From Rickettsiales bacterium (GTDB taxonomy: Bacteria > Pseudomonadota > Alphaproteobacteria > Rs-D84), in the NCBI GenBank assembly GCA_031283185.1, contig JAITCH010000009.1, forward strand, positions 127,190 through 191,189: a DNA stretch of 64,000 nucleotides, written 5' to 3'. The notes under the pieces were generated by a model. It saw only the letters and a program-made list of their open reading frames with translations, had not been told where the DNA came from and made no database searches. Numbering within the stretch: position 1 is the stretch's first letter; each line of letters opens with the position of its first letter. The translations under genes were made by a program, and so were the position numbers. Below are positions 51,721 through 60,017 of the stretch, piece by piece.

Positions 51721-52401
51721 TTATTGCAACGCCTTCACATCCAACTTCAACCCCGGCCCTTGGGTGGTAGACACAGCCGCAGTCAAAATATAGTTTCCTT
51801 TTGAAGTCGCCGGCTTTGCTTTTTTGAGCGCATCAATCAAAGCGTTGGCATTTTCGACCAGCGCAGGTGTTTTGAAGGACGCTTTCCCAAAGCCTGCGTG
51901 AATGATGCCGGATTTTTCCGCGCGATATTCAATTTGACCGGCTTTCGCCAACTCAATGGCTTTCGCAGGATCGCTTGCGACCGTTCCTAATTTGGGGTTA
52001 GGCATCATACCTTTGGGCCCCAAGATCTTTGCGATCTTGGAAAGTTGCGGCATAATGTCGGGGGTTGCGATGGCGATGTCAAAGCCCAAGAATCCACCGG
52101 CGACTTTGTCGATAAGGTCTGTATCGCCGACAAAGTCTGCGCCTGCTTTTTTGGCCTCAGATTGCTTGTCTTTGGTGAAGACGGCGACTTTAATTTTTTT
52201 GCCAGTGCCGTGCGGGAGAGATACCATACCGCGAATGTTCTGATCGGCTTTCGTTACATCAACGCCGAGTTTGATAGCGATGTCAAATGTCTCGTCGAAC
52301 TTCTTGGATACAAAGCCTTTCAGTGTATCAATTGCGCTTGTCAAATCGTAAAGTTTTTCGGCATCCAATTTCACGCGGCCTTTTATTTTTTTAGTAATCA
52401 T
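51721..52401 (-). CDS. rplA: 50S ribosomal protein L1
   Basis: L1 stalk protein of the large subunit and usual repressor of the L11 operon. The 226-residue protein has the two-domain L1 pattern: FDETFDIAIKLGVDVTKADQ, GTGKKIKVAVF, and the conserved KILGPKGMMPNPKLGTV. It starts 3 bases after the rplK stop. Confidence 0.97.
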   Translation of the reverse strand: MITKKIKGRVKLDAEKLYDLTSAIDTLKGFVSKKFDETFDIAIKLGVDVTKADQNIRGMVSLPHGTGKKIKVAVFTKDKQSEAKKAGADFVGDTDLIDKVAGGFLGFDIAIATPDIMPQLSKIAKILGPKGMMPNPKLGTVASDPAKAIELAKAGQIEYRAEKSGIIHAGFGKASFKTPALVENANALIDALKKAKPATSKGNYILTAAVSTTQGPGLKLDVKALQ

Positions 52402-52404
52402 AAT

Positions 52405-52836
52405 TTAGGCCTCCTCTGCTTTGATACCCATAGAGCGGGCTTGTCCGGCGACTATACGCATAGCGGATTCGACGGAAGTGCAGTTCAGGTCTGCCATTTT
52501 CTGTTCGGCTACTTTGCGAAGGTCGGCCTGGGATATTTTTGCGACTATGTCTAGACCCGGCTTTTTGGAACCTTGTTTTAGGTTGATGACTTTTTTAATA
52601 AGATAACTGACTGGCGGCAGACGCATAATGAATTCAAAGCTGCGATCTGTGTAGACTGTTATTACGACGGGGATCGGCATACCTTTTTCTTTGTCTTTGG
52701 TAGCATCGTTGAATTGCTTGCAGAATTCGGCGATGTTGACACCTTTTGCACCCAGTGCCGGACCTATCGGGGGCGCGGGGTTGGCCGCACCTGCTGGCAC
52801 GGTGAGCTTAACGAAGCCCTTTATTTCTTTTGCCAT
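52405..52836 (-). CDS. rplK: 50S ribosomal protein L11
   Basis: Binds the GTPase-associated region of 23S rRNA. The 143-residue protein contains VKLTVPAGAANPAPPIGPAL and the C-terminal ARSMGIK. ATG 52836 is chosen because AAGGAG precedes it; the longer frame up to 52974 is B repeat sequence. Order rplK-rplA is conserved. Confidence 0.97.
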   Translation of the reverse strand: MAKEIKGFVKLTVPAGAANPAPPIGPALGAKGVNIAEFCKQFNDATKDKEKGMPIPVVITVYTDRSFEFIMRLPPVSYLIKKVINLKQGSKKPGLDIVAKISQADLRKVAEQKMADLNCTSVESAMRIVAGQARSMGIKAEEA

Positions 52837-53419
52837 TTTCTTAACTCCTTTATATCTAGTTTTCCATTCACCCGGGCTCTTAGTCCCCTTCGCTGGCGAA
52901 GGGGTGTCGCGCCGTAGCGAAGCGTAGGCGGACGGGGTAGTGGTAATAAGTTGTCGGCCTTGCCGACTCCTCATTAGTTCCCCTCCATTGGAGGGGTGCC
53001 CGAAGGGCGGGGTGGTTTAGCCACTTTTGTCCTTTGGCATTTGAGTTCTCCGTGGTTCAGTGTTGGCACCACCTTCCACAGACTTTTTAGCAGCCGGGCT
53101 TAATTACCCAGAGCCATTTTATCACCTTATTCCTAAGGCGAATCTTTTTCTCCAATCTGTCATTCCCGCGAAGGCGGGAATCTCAAATTGTATTTATCCT
53201 TTTTATCCCTGCCCCCTTGAGGGACGGGATGTCGCCTTTGGCGACAGGGTGGGGGTAATTATTCAATCACTCCAACCCCAAATCTTTTTTCACTCGTCAT
53301 CCCGACTACTAAGTCCCCTTCGCTGGCGAAGGGGTGTCGCGCCGTAGCGAAGCGTAGGCGGACGGGGTAGTGGTCAATAAGTTGTCGGCTCCGCCGACAC
53401 ATTACTTTTACCTTTTCTC
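52837..53419. repeat. nusG-rplK gap: repeats B, A, D, G, B plus unique leader piece
   Basis: B (about 52881-52945), short A (about 52978-53028), D (53159-53192), G (about 53205-53255), B (about 53310-53375) and small GTCGGC-type hairpins. The piece 53040-53130 is not a repeat and on the minus strand forms CTGTGG/CCACGG with a GTGGAAGG motif; see the separate entry. Confidence 0.75.
53045..53125 (-). promoter_or_regulatory. Possible ribosomal-protein leader upstream of rplK
   Basis: Read on the minus strand, AAGTCTGTGGAAGGTGGTGC leads into AACACTGAACCACGGAGAAC: a CTGTGG/CCACGG stem enclosing a purine-rich loop, the only conserved-looking unique sequence between nusG and rplK. It resembles autoregulatory leaders of ribosomal protein operons in position and style. 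Which protein would bind it cannot be told from sequence alone. Confidence 0.3.
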
Positions 53420-53959
53420 TTAGACTCTTTCCACCTGCCCGTATTCCAGGTCGACTTGCGTTTCGCGCCCAAAGACGAGAATTGCGACACGCATACGATG
53501 GCGCAGGTCGTCAGCCTCGGCGACTACACCATTGAAGTTCGCAAACGGCCCATCGATCACATGAACTTCCTGCCCGACTTCATAGGTCGCGTCGATGTTG
53601 ACCGCACCCTCTTCCATCTGGCGGCGAAGATGTTTAACTTCCTCTTCCGGGACGGGGATCGGCTTGTCGCGTTGCCCCAGGAACATTACGACACCGGGCG
53701 TGCTTTTAACGAGAGAGAATGTTTCGTCATTCATCACCATCTGGATAACGATGTATCCCGGGAAGAATTTCTTTTCACTGGTAACGCGCTTGCCGCGTTT
53801 AACTTCGACTACTTCACGAGTTGGGATAAGGATTTCGCCGAAGTGAGCGTTTAATTTTTTAGCATTGATTCGGTCGTGTATTTCGGAAACGGTTTTGATC
53901 TCCGCGTTAGAGCGAACATTAACTATGAACCATTGAAATTTATTTTCGATATTTTCCAT
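53420..53959 (-). CDS. nusG: Transcription termination/antitermination protein NusG
   Basis: Binds RNA polymerase and couples it to Rho or the ribosome. The 179-residue protein has the NGN domain (WFIVNVRSNAEIKTVSEI, FFPGYIVIQM) and a C-terminal KOW domain (VGQEVHVIDGPFANFNGVV). Order secE-nusG-rplK is conserved; separated from secE by a C repeat. Confidence 0.97.
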   Translation of the reverse strand: MENIENKFQWFIVNVRSNAEIKTVSEIHDRINAKKLNAHFGEILIPTREVVEVKRGKRVTSEKKFFPGYIVIQMVMNDETFSLVKSTPGVVMFLGQRDKPIPVPEEEVKHLRRQMEEGAVNIDATYEVGQEVHVIDGPFANFNGVVAEADDLRHRMRVAILVFGRETQVDLEYGQVERV

Positions 53960-53995
53960 TTTTCATCCCGTTGTGCCTGCGACTTAAATTATAAG

Positions 53996-54026
53996 TCATT
54001 CCCCGGCTTGACCGGGGAATCCCGGC
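53996..54026. repeat. Family C repeat between secE and nusG
   Basis: C copy with stem CCCCGG/CCGGGG. Its TTGACC points opposite to the operon. Confidence 0.85.
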
Positions 54027-54038
54027 CTTATTTTCATC

Positions 54039-54233
54039 TTACCTAAACACGACACCTACTAACCTATTCAACACGCTGTCTGTTATAAAGAAGTATAACG
54101 CGAGCAAGGCTGCGAATATAGCGATGATGATGACGGAGCGGACGACGATATCTTTGGAAGGCCAAGTGATGTGCCAAGCTTCCGCGCGTGCATCTGCTAT
54201 AAAGTTGAAAAATTCCTTAATTTGACTCGCCAT
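54039..54233 (-). CDS. secE: Preprotein translocase subunit SecE
   Basis: A 64-residue single-span SecE of the minimal type. It has the conserved amphipathic segment followed by WPSKDIVVRSVIIIAIF and one membrane helix. It is part of the SecYEG channel. It sits between tRNA-Trp and nusG as in most alphaproteobacteria. Confidence 0.93.
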   Translation of the reverse strand: MASQIKEFFNFIADARAEAWHITWPSKDIVVRSVIIIAIFAALLALYFFITDSVLNRLVGVVFR

Positions 54234-54257
54234 ATTTATCCTTTAATTCCCCTTTTG

Positions 54258-54350
54258 TCATTCCCGCGCAGGCGTGAATAGGGCTAAAAATCGCGGGCGA
54301 AGCCCGCAAAAACTAATGTCATCCCGTGGCTTGACCACGGGATCTCGCCA
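54258..54350. repeat. Family H and C repeats upstream of secE
   Basis: H-like copy (CCCGCGCAGGCGTG, then CGCGGGCGAAGCCCGC) and C with the unusual stem CCCGTGG/CCACGGG. Confidence 0.8.
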
Positions 54351-54371
54351 CTGATTTCAGCCTATATTCAA

Positions 54372-54394
54372 TGGCAGGGGCGAGAGGAATCGAA
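54372..54394. repeat. 23-bp direct copy of the tRNA-Trp 3' end (att-like)
   Basis: The 23 bases beginning TGGCAGGGGCGAGAGG are identical to 54486-54508, the 3' end of the tRNA-Trp gene (CCA, acceptor and T-loop), 114 bp away. The sequence between forms nested stems (GTTCCC/GGGAAC, GCCGC/GCGGC). This is what an integration site leaves when an element has used a tRNA gene and been lost, but it may also be a simple duplication. Confidence 0.7.
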
Positions 54395-54485
54395 GTTCCC
54401 GCCGCCAAGCACTTGATAAGCCGCGTTATTAGCGGCGAATCCTAGTGCGCCCAAGGGAACCCGAGGGTTCCGCACGCCGAGTGTG

Positions 54486-54561
54486 TGGCAGGGGCGAGAG
54501 GAATCGAACCCCCGACACATGGTTTTGGAGACCATTGCTCTACCAACTGAGCTACACCCCT
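54486..54561 (-). tRNA. tRNA-Trp (anticodon CCA)
   Basis: On the minus strand: AGGGGTG acceptor, D-arm GCTC AGTTGGTA GAGC, anticodon loop CTCCAAA (anticodon CCA), T-arm GGGGG TTCGATT CCTCT, acceptor CGCCCCT, then GCCA. It precedes secE as usual in proteobacteria. Confidence 0.96.
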
Positions 54562-54596
54562 AGACTCTTGTGAATTTGACTTTGTCCGCCTAGGGT

Positions 54597-54624
54597 ATAA
54601 TAGAGCGAATCGGAATGCAAGCAA
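54597..54624 (-). promoter_or_regulatory. Probable promoter of the tRNA-Trp/secE operon
   Basis: On the minus strand, TTGCTT (54624-54619), 16 bp, TATTAT (54602-54597), about 35 bases before the tRNA 5' end. Confidence 0.5.
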
Positions 54625-54679
54625 AAAATCTCATATATAAGCAAAAATATTTTTTATTTATTTTATAAACGGAAGCGGG

Positions 54680-55001
54680 CGGGGGTTAATAAAGCGGGTG
54701 GGGGTCTCCCGACCCCCACCCGAACATTTTATCACCTTATTATTACCGCACCCACCTACCCCCATCGTCATCCCCAAGTTTTTTTGTCATTCCCGCGAAG
54801 GCGGGAATATTTGTAATAAGTCATTCCCCGGCTTGACCGGGGAATCCCGGCAAAATAAAATTCCCCTCCAAGTTGGAGGGGTGCCTCGGCTCTGCCGAGG
54901 CGGGGTGGTTGAGTTTTTGTTAATCGCACAAAGTCCCCTTCGCTGGCGAAGGGGTGGCACGAAGTGCCGGGGTAGTGGTCATAGTCCCGCGTTAGCGGGT
55001 A
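54680..55001. repeat. Repeats F, D, C, A, B before family I copy 5
   Basis: F (about 54695-54740), D/E-like (54786-54815), C (54818-54850), A (about 54858-54910, hairpin GCCTCGGCTCTGCCGAGGC), B (about 54930-54980, hairpin GGCACGAAGTGCC), and the CCCGCGTTAGCGGG hairpin that often precedes family I. No gene is seen. Confidence 0.8.
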
Positions 55002-55013
55002 ATAAATCTCGTG

Positions 55014-55166
55014 CAAAAAATCTTAGCGAAACCGCGACATCGAGGATAAATCGGTCAGAATCAAGGGAAGCCGAGGACAGAGCGTATTGTATATACACGC
55101 CGCAGGCTTCCCGCCGATAATCATTGATTTAGCCCGATGGCCGAAAAGTTTCGCTTAGATTTTTTG
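55014..55166. repeat. Family I structured element, copy 5
   Basis: Outer stem CAAAAAATCTTAGCGAAAC with GTTTCGCTTAGATTTTTTG; inner CATCG/CGATG; then the apical part nearly identical to copies 1 and 2. It ends 7 bases from the stop of the minus-strand gene at 55174. Confidence 0.8.
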
Positions 55167-55173
55167 ACCTTAC

Positions 55174-55917
55174 TTATTCGTGCGTGTGGGCTTGGCGATA
55201 TTGGCGCGCATACATAGCCACTAGGGAATCCTGTTGAGCAATCAAGGCCGCAGAATCGGGTTCTTTGGGCAAGGCGGCGTCTTTGAGAAGTTGTTCGCGT
55301 TTGAATTCCCAGTCGCAGACACACCAACCGATTACGCATACTCCGCCTATGAATAGCAAGGCCCATCCGGTTACATTATGATCCCATTGTCTGGCGATTT
55401 TGGGATTTTTCCGGGATGAGCGAGTGGGTTTCACATTAAGTTTTTTTGCCAGTTTGGCGATTTTCTTGTTCTGTGCTTTGATAAGTTTCGCGCCGTTGGG
55501 AAGTGGTTTTTTGACCGGGTTGCATTCTTCATCGCAGATTTTGGCTAATTTTTCAGTCTGACGATCGAGTTTGGCTTTGGCGGCCGCGCCGTTGTCTTTT
55601 ACTGGGCGATAGCCAAGGCGCGCGAAGAGGCGGGCGATCCAGTTGTTCTGGGCTATGATAAAGTTGGCATCGGCGGCTTTTTCTGCATCGGTTGCCGGTG
55701 TGGCGGCAGGGACCAAAGGCTCACAGGCTTCTATAAGGTCGGCGGTCTGTTTGTCAAGTTTTTCCTTACTCATTTTTGCTTTGATACCACCGATTGGGGT
55801 TTTCAAAAAACCCGGCATAATTTTCTCATCATATACGGCGGCAAGTTTATTAGTTTGCTCGTTATATTCACCCAAGGTCATTGGGTTTCCGTAGTTTTTT
55901 TGGTTCATCGGGTCCAT
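55174..55917 (-). CDS. Membrane protein with internal QT-K-L repeats, unknown function
   Basis: A 247-residue protein. It has three related helical segments (EQTNKLAAVYDEK, KQTADLIEACEPL, RQTEKLAKICDEE), and two related segments NNWIARLFARLGYRPVK and NKKIAKLAKKLNVKPTR. One membrane helix (about 183-203, WALLFIGGVCVIGWCVC) precedes a charged tail. There is no signal peptide. I do not recognise the family. Expressed from the strong promoter at 56270-56297 with a long leader of repeats; AGGAGA precedes the ATG. Confidence 0.7.
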   Translation of the reverse strand: MDPMNQKNYGNPMTLGEYNEQTNKLAAVYDEKIMPGFLKTPIGGIKAKMSKEKLDKQTADLIEACEPLVPAATPATDAEKAADANFIIAQNNWIARLFARLGYRPVKDNGAAAKAKLDRQTEKLAKICDEECNPVKKPLPNGAKLIKAQNKKIAKLAKKLNVKPTRSSRKNPKIARQWDHNVTGWALLFIGGVCVIGWCVCDWEFKREQLLKDAALPKEPDSAALIAQQDSLVAMYARQYRQAHTHE

Positions 55918-55934
55918 AGTTTATCTCCTTATTT

Positions 55935-56265
55935 TCCCTTGTTTTCCTGCCCCTTTCCGGGGATTGAAACCACTTTTTTCCTACCACCCGTAGCCTGGGC
56001 GTTGGGTGGTCATTCCCGCGAAGGCGGGAATTGAGCCGTAGAACTAGTTAGATTTCAAGTGGCAACGCAGAAATCTTACGAGTTCAAGGCGAACATCCCC
56101 CGAAAGGCAAGCGCAAACATTTCAGCGCACACTAACGAAGGGGAATCTCAAATTGTATATTTCCTCATATAACTCCCCCACTTGCGGGGGAGTCCAAAAA
56201 TCGTAAAACGATTTTTGGGTGGGGGCATCGTTGCTTGACGCACACCTTTTTTTGATGTTCTCGGA
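55935..56265. repeat. Leader region of the 55174 gene: D, family K and a G-like repeat
   Basis: D (about 56010-56030), the plus-strand family K element (about 56044-56140, containing ATTTCAAGTGGCAACGCAG), and a hairpin CCCCCACTTGCGGGGG with a nested AAAAATCG/CGATTTTT stem (56167-56225). Confidence 0.75.
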
Positions 56266-56269
56266 TGCG

Positions 56270-56297
56270 ATTATACCCCTCCCCTGCATTTTGTCAA
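56270..56297 (-). promoter_or_regulatory. Sigma-70 promoter upstream of the 55174 gene
   Basis: On the minus strand, TTGACA (56297-56292), 16 bp, TATAAT (56275-56270): consensus boxes. The nearest minus-strand gene starts at 55917, leaving a leader of about 345 bases filled with repeats. Confidence 0.65.
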
Positions 56298-56762
56298 GTT
56301 TTATTTTATTACTATTAATAATAAGTCATCCCCCGACTTGATCGGGGGATCTCGGCCGAAAAAATTTCCCTCCAAGGTGGAGGGGTGTCGCGCCGTAGCA
56401 AAGCGTAGGCGGACGGGGTAGTGGTCATAAGTCATCCCGGGGCTTGACCCCGGGATCTCGCCGAATAAAATTCCCCGCCAATGGTGGCGGGGTCGGCTTT
56501 GCCGGGGGTGGTTAGAATCCCTGCCCCCTTGAGGGGCGGGGTTGGGGTGGGGGTTAAAAAAGCGGGGTGGGGTCTCCCGACCCCACCCCGAACATTTTAT
56601 CACCTTATTATTCGCCGCACCCACCTACCCCCATCGTCATCCCCGCGGCTTGTCGCGCCGTAGCGAAGCGTAGGCGGACGGGGTGGTTAGACCCTGCCCC
56701 CGGAATCGGGGGCGGGTGTCGCCAAAGGCGACGGGTGGGGGTAATTTGTAATGTGGAAAACC
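56298..56762. repeat. Intergenic repeat cluster C, A, C, A, G, F, D
   Basis: C with stem CCCCCGA/TCGGGGG, A, C, A, G, F and D with the nested TCGCGCCG hairpin, then another G copy (GTCGCCAAAGGCGAC). No gene is supported. Confidence 0.8.
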
Positions 56763-57352
56763 TCAAAACTTCGCCCCTATACTAAAACTATCTCCCCACC
56801 CGCTGGTTTCTTGCCCTGCGACTTTGCATCGCACAGCATCAAATCCCTTGTCTACTTGGGAGTTTTTAACGATAGCATTGGTGACAAAGCCCCCGAGGGC
56901 ACCGACTGCTACGCCACCGAGGGCGTCGAACCCAAGGCGTTTCCAATTTACCCCACCATCAGTTTTGGTCATCCAACTCGCCTTATCCAATTGAAACGCC
57001 GACAAATCCGCAAGGGTTATTTTAGACTGCTCATCAAATTTTCTAATTTCAACACCGAACCCTTCTTGCGAAGAAACATCTTTAATAGGATTGTCTGAAA
57101 TTGCGAAACATTTATCCAATGCGACATTAAGTGTAGCCGATGTCTCCCCTGCATAAAAAGCGCATATACAATCTTTAGTTTCACACGCGCCACTAATTTG
57201 ATCAGTTTCAGAAGAAATTGAGATATTATATTTTTTAAGTATTCCTGGCCATTCCGTCTTGCATTTATTTTTTGCGCTTGCATCATTATAATGCTTTTCG
57301 CAATCAAATTTTATTCCGTCATTTTTCCCTAGATTATCAGGCTTTGGCGCAT

Positions 57353-57362
57353 CCCCCCCCCC
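57353..57362. repeat. Homopolymer C10 (G10 in the coding strand)
   Basis: Ten-base mononucleotide run inside the frameshifted secreted-protein gene; read as Gly codons. Candidate slippage site. Confidence 0.85.
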
Positions 57363-59027
57363 ACCACCATTAACCTTGCAATCATCCGGGATTGTTATTT
57401 TGTTATACTGATCCTTAATTTCAGTTTCATTATCTCTTATATTTACAACATTTATAAGTGTTGTAAATTTTTCATCGGCGCAAATTGCATTACTGATGCA
57501 GTTTGCATCATACTTTGAATCTTTTACTATATCCGCGTCTTTTATAAACTCTCGACAATAATTACGAAATCCTGATCGATCATTAAGTCTTGCTCCAACA
57601 AGTGCTTTATTGGCCGCGTTATAATAATTATCCGTATTTCCAGATTGCATTGCTTTCATAACATCATCGTTTTCGCATACCTTGAGCGATATGTATGCCG
57701 GATAGTTTTTATCAAAACAGAGTTGTTTTGTTTTTGCTAATTTATCGGCTGGATTAACGCAAGCGAATACTTTTTCAGGAAATGCTTTCGTTAAATTTCC
57801 CTCAGCCTCATTATATGCTTTCACCGCATCACATTTATTTTCATTAAGCACTCTATTAAATATTCTTTCTTGCCCATTTGGTTGAAAACTTATGATTCTA
57901 CCTTTTCTGGGGTCATTATTCTTTATATTATTTTTCCATTCGGTATTTTTTTCGCAAAAAGTAGCAGGAGAAAGAAGTCCTTTGAACAAGTCATCATATA
58001 TGTCCGCACAATCACCACATATTGCTTTTTGATTTCTTACTTGTTTTCCATCAGAGCATTTATTTTTTGGCGTGCAATGATACGCAATGAATGAAGCATC
58101 AGTCAGATTTTTTTGGATATATTCAATTGTAACACATGTTTTTTTATTATTCCAAGTATTACTATCAATATAAAAAACAGAATTAAGAAGCACACCGCCC
58201 GCGGGAGCGATTGATCCATCGGCAAAACACAACATATCTTTTTTTATTGGCGCGCTTATTTTTTTACTATATTCATTTTTTTCTCGTCGGCAAATTACTT
58301 CTGAATTTTCATTACAAGTTGTTGCCTCCTTTCCTTCGCTCAAAACATTTTCTAAATTGCTAATGGCAACACACAAATCATTTTTTGTTTTCCATTTTTT
58401 ATCATTATTTTGTCTATCGTAACTAGCAAATATTTCTTTAAAATCTTTTTTACTAAAAAAATAATAAGGTTTATCGCTACCAAAATAAAGAACGCTATAT
58501 CCACCATGAGGCTTTCCTTGCCGGTTGCAACCAGTTAACTCTCCCGGGGCTTCTTGTTGCATTTTCTGAAATTTAATATTGCATTCTTCATTTGTATCAG
58601 TGCTCTCATATACAGGTTTTGGCGCAGGATTTGGCTCGGGTGCCGGGGCAACAAATTTACCTTGGTCATTACAAACAAAAGCTTGTTTGCGATCTTCGCT
58701 ATAAAAAGTGTCATTATTTTTACCATTAACAAACACCACTTTTTTATTATTGGAATTAATACAAGTTGTTATTGATCCAAGGGCTAAATATCTATTTTCT
58801 TTCACACAACACTTAATTTCTGTTTGATTGTCCCAGCATCTACCTCTTCCTTGTTCCTTTTGCGACATAATGTCATCATAAGCTATCTGACAAATATTTT
58901 TGGTGGCAACATGTTGGCCCTGTGAAGATACAAGCGACTTATTCCACTTTCCATTTGAACAATTATTTTCATCCTCAAATTCTGCATTGCTAAAGAACTC
59001 TATACTTACACCTTTATTATTTGTGCA

Positions 59028-59035
59028 TTTTTTTT
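59028..59035. repeat. Homopolymer T8 (A8 in the coding strand) at the frameshift point
   Basis: In the coding strand the sequence reads TCTAAAAAAAATGC. The signal-peptide frame ends ten codons past this point, while the -1 frame stays open for the rest of the gene. Confidence 0.85.
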
Positions 59036-59244
59036 AGACAGAGCATTAAGTTCTGCGGGGCTTATGCAACATCTCGCATTAACATTATTAGAATTAAAAT
59101 AACGGCAGATTTCATCTGTTTTAATATTTTCATATTTATCGGTGCAGTTATCAGCAAAAACATTCGCGCAAGGCAGAGCAAACGCGGTCAAAGCGATCAA
59201 AATAAATCGGGTAGCATTCATGCATATATTATATCATAAATTTC

Positions 59245-59330
59245 CACCGAAAAAAAGCCCCGTCATAATCCCTGCCCCCTTGAGGGGCGGGGCGGTCGGC
59301 TTTGCCGACCGGGGGTGGGGGCATAAAATG
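59245..59330. repeat. Family G repeat
   Basis: G with GGTCGGCTTTGCCGACC. It is followed by a separate hairpin CGGCGTAAAA...TTTTACGCCG (about 59332-59372), which could act as a terminator-like structure. Confidence 0.75.
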
Positions 59331-59477
59331 ACGGCGTAAAATCTCCGCTATCCAGCAGTGGTTTTACGCCGCTGATTGCATTATATATGAAACCTGAATT
59401 ACATCAAGCAAAAAACCTTCTCCCGCCTTCACTTTCCACCATATATATGATAAACTATGTAAAAAAGGAATCGCGCG

Positions 59478-60017
59478 ATGGCGGATGAAAAAAAGGTCGA
59501 GCTACCAAAAACTTTTACAGGCGAGGTTCGTTTTGCGATGCTCGCGCTTGCGGCGATTGTTATTGCGGCGGTGTTTGGCGTGTCCATTTACCCGACGACC
59601 AGCTTGCATACATATCTGCCAGCGGACAAGGCGGCGCAGGCGCTTTATGTCTGTCCAGCGGCGATTGACGCATTGACCCAGGTATCGAAATTCATGCAAA
59701 TGTATCGTAAGCAGTTTGCGATGGCGATTGCATTTTTCTTGGTTTTTGGCGGGTTTATGGCGATGTGGAATCTGTATCAAAATTTATTAAAGGACAAATT
59801 GGATCGCAAATCGTGGGATTGGTTTCTAAAATTCATGCTGCCGTTTATGGTTGTGGTGTTGATTGCGTGGCGGCTGTTGTTGTATACGCCGAATCATTTT
59901 CGTGAAGTTCGGGTTGCTGGGTCGGCGAGTCATTTTGTATTGTGCGAGGCTTCGGTTCCTGGCAGTCGTCCGGTGCTTGGGGACAAGGTATCTACGGCGA
60001 GGCGCGATAATCCTTGA
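59478..60017 (+). CDS. Membrane protein with three predicted helices, unknown function
   Basis: A 179-residue inner-membrane protein. Hydrophobic segments lie at about 19-40 (FAMLALAAIVIAAVFGV), 78-100 (FAMAIAFFLVFGGFMAMW) and 115-135 (FMLPFMVVVLIAWRLLLY). The cytoplasmic N-terminus is short and charged. AAAAAGGAA precedes the ATG. No family is recognised. HU follows about 80 bases later with its own promoter. Confidence 0.7.
   Translation: MADEKKVELPKTFTGEVRFAMLALAAIVIAAVFGVSIYPTTSLHTYLPADKAAQALYVCPAAIDALTQVSKFMQMYRKQFAMAIAFFLVFGGFMAMWNLYQNLLKDKLDRKSWDWFLKFMLPFMVVVLIAWRLLLYTPNHFREVRVAGSASHFVLCEASVPGSRPVLGDKVSTARRDNP

Larger units (their letters stand above)
56763..59221 (-). pseudogene. Large secreted Cys-rich protein, frameshifted at an A8 tract
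   Basis: The N-terminal piece (59221-59006) starts with a signal peptide (FILIALTAFALPCANVFA) and ends early after a run of eight A in the coding strand (plus-strand T8, 59028-59035). Shifting the frame by -1 at that run opens a continuous frame through 56763, about 815 codons in all; the downstream half alone begins at ATG 58868. The protein is Cys-rich, has a Gly run from a G10 tract (C10 at 57353-57362) and ends with the LADLSAFQLD module shared with the protein at 24029. It may be a phase-variable gene caught off, a slippage-decoded gene, or a decayed one. TATAAT lies 6 bases before the start. Confidence 0.7.

Noticed and set aside
52405-52974. Longer rplK and similar N-terminal extensions such as [20 protein letters not shown]
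   Set aside because: These peptides are translations of the A/B repeats and recur in many frames. The ribosomal proteins have good start codons and Shine-Dalgarno sites downstream.
54372-54480. A second tRNA or tmRNA gene next to tRNA-Trp
   Set aside because: Only the T-loop and acceptor 3' half are duplicated; no matching 5' acceptor strand, D-arm or anticodon arm can be drawn.
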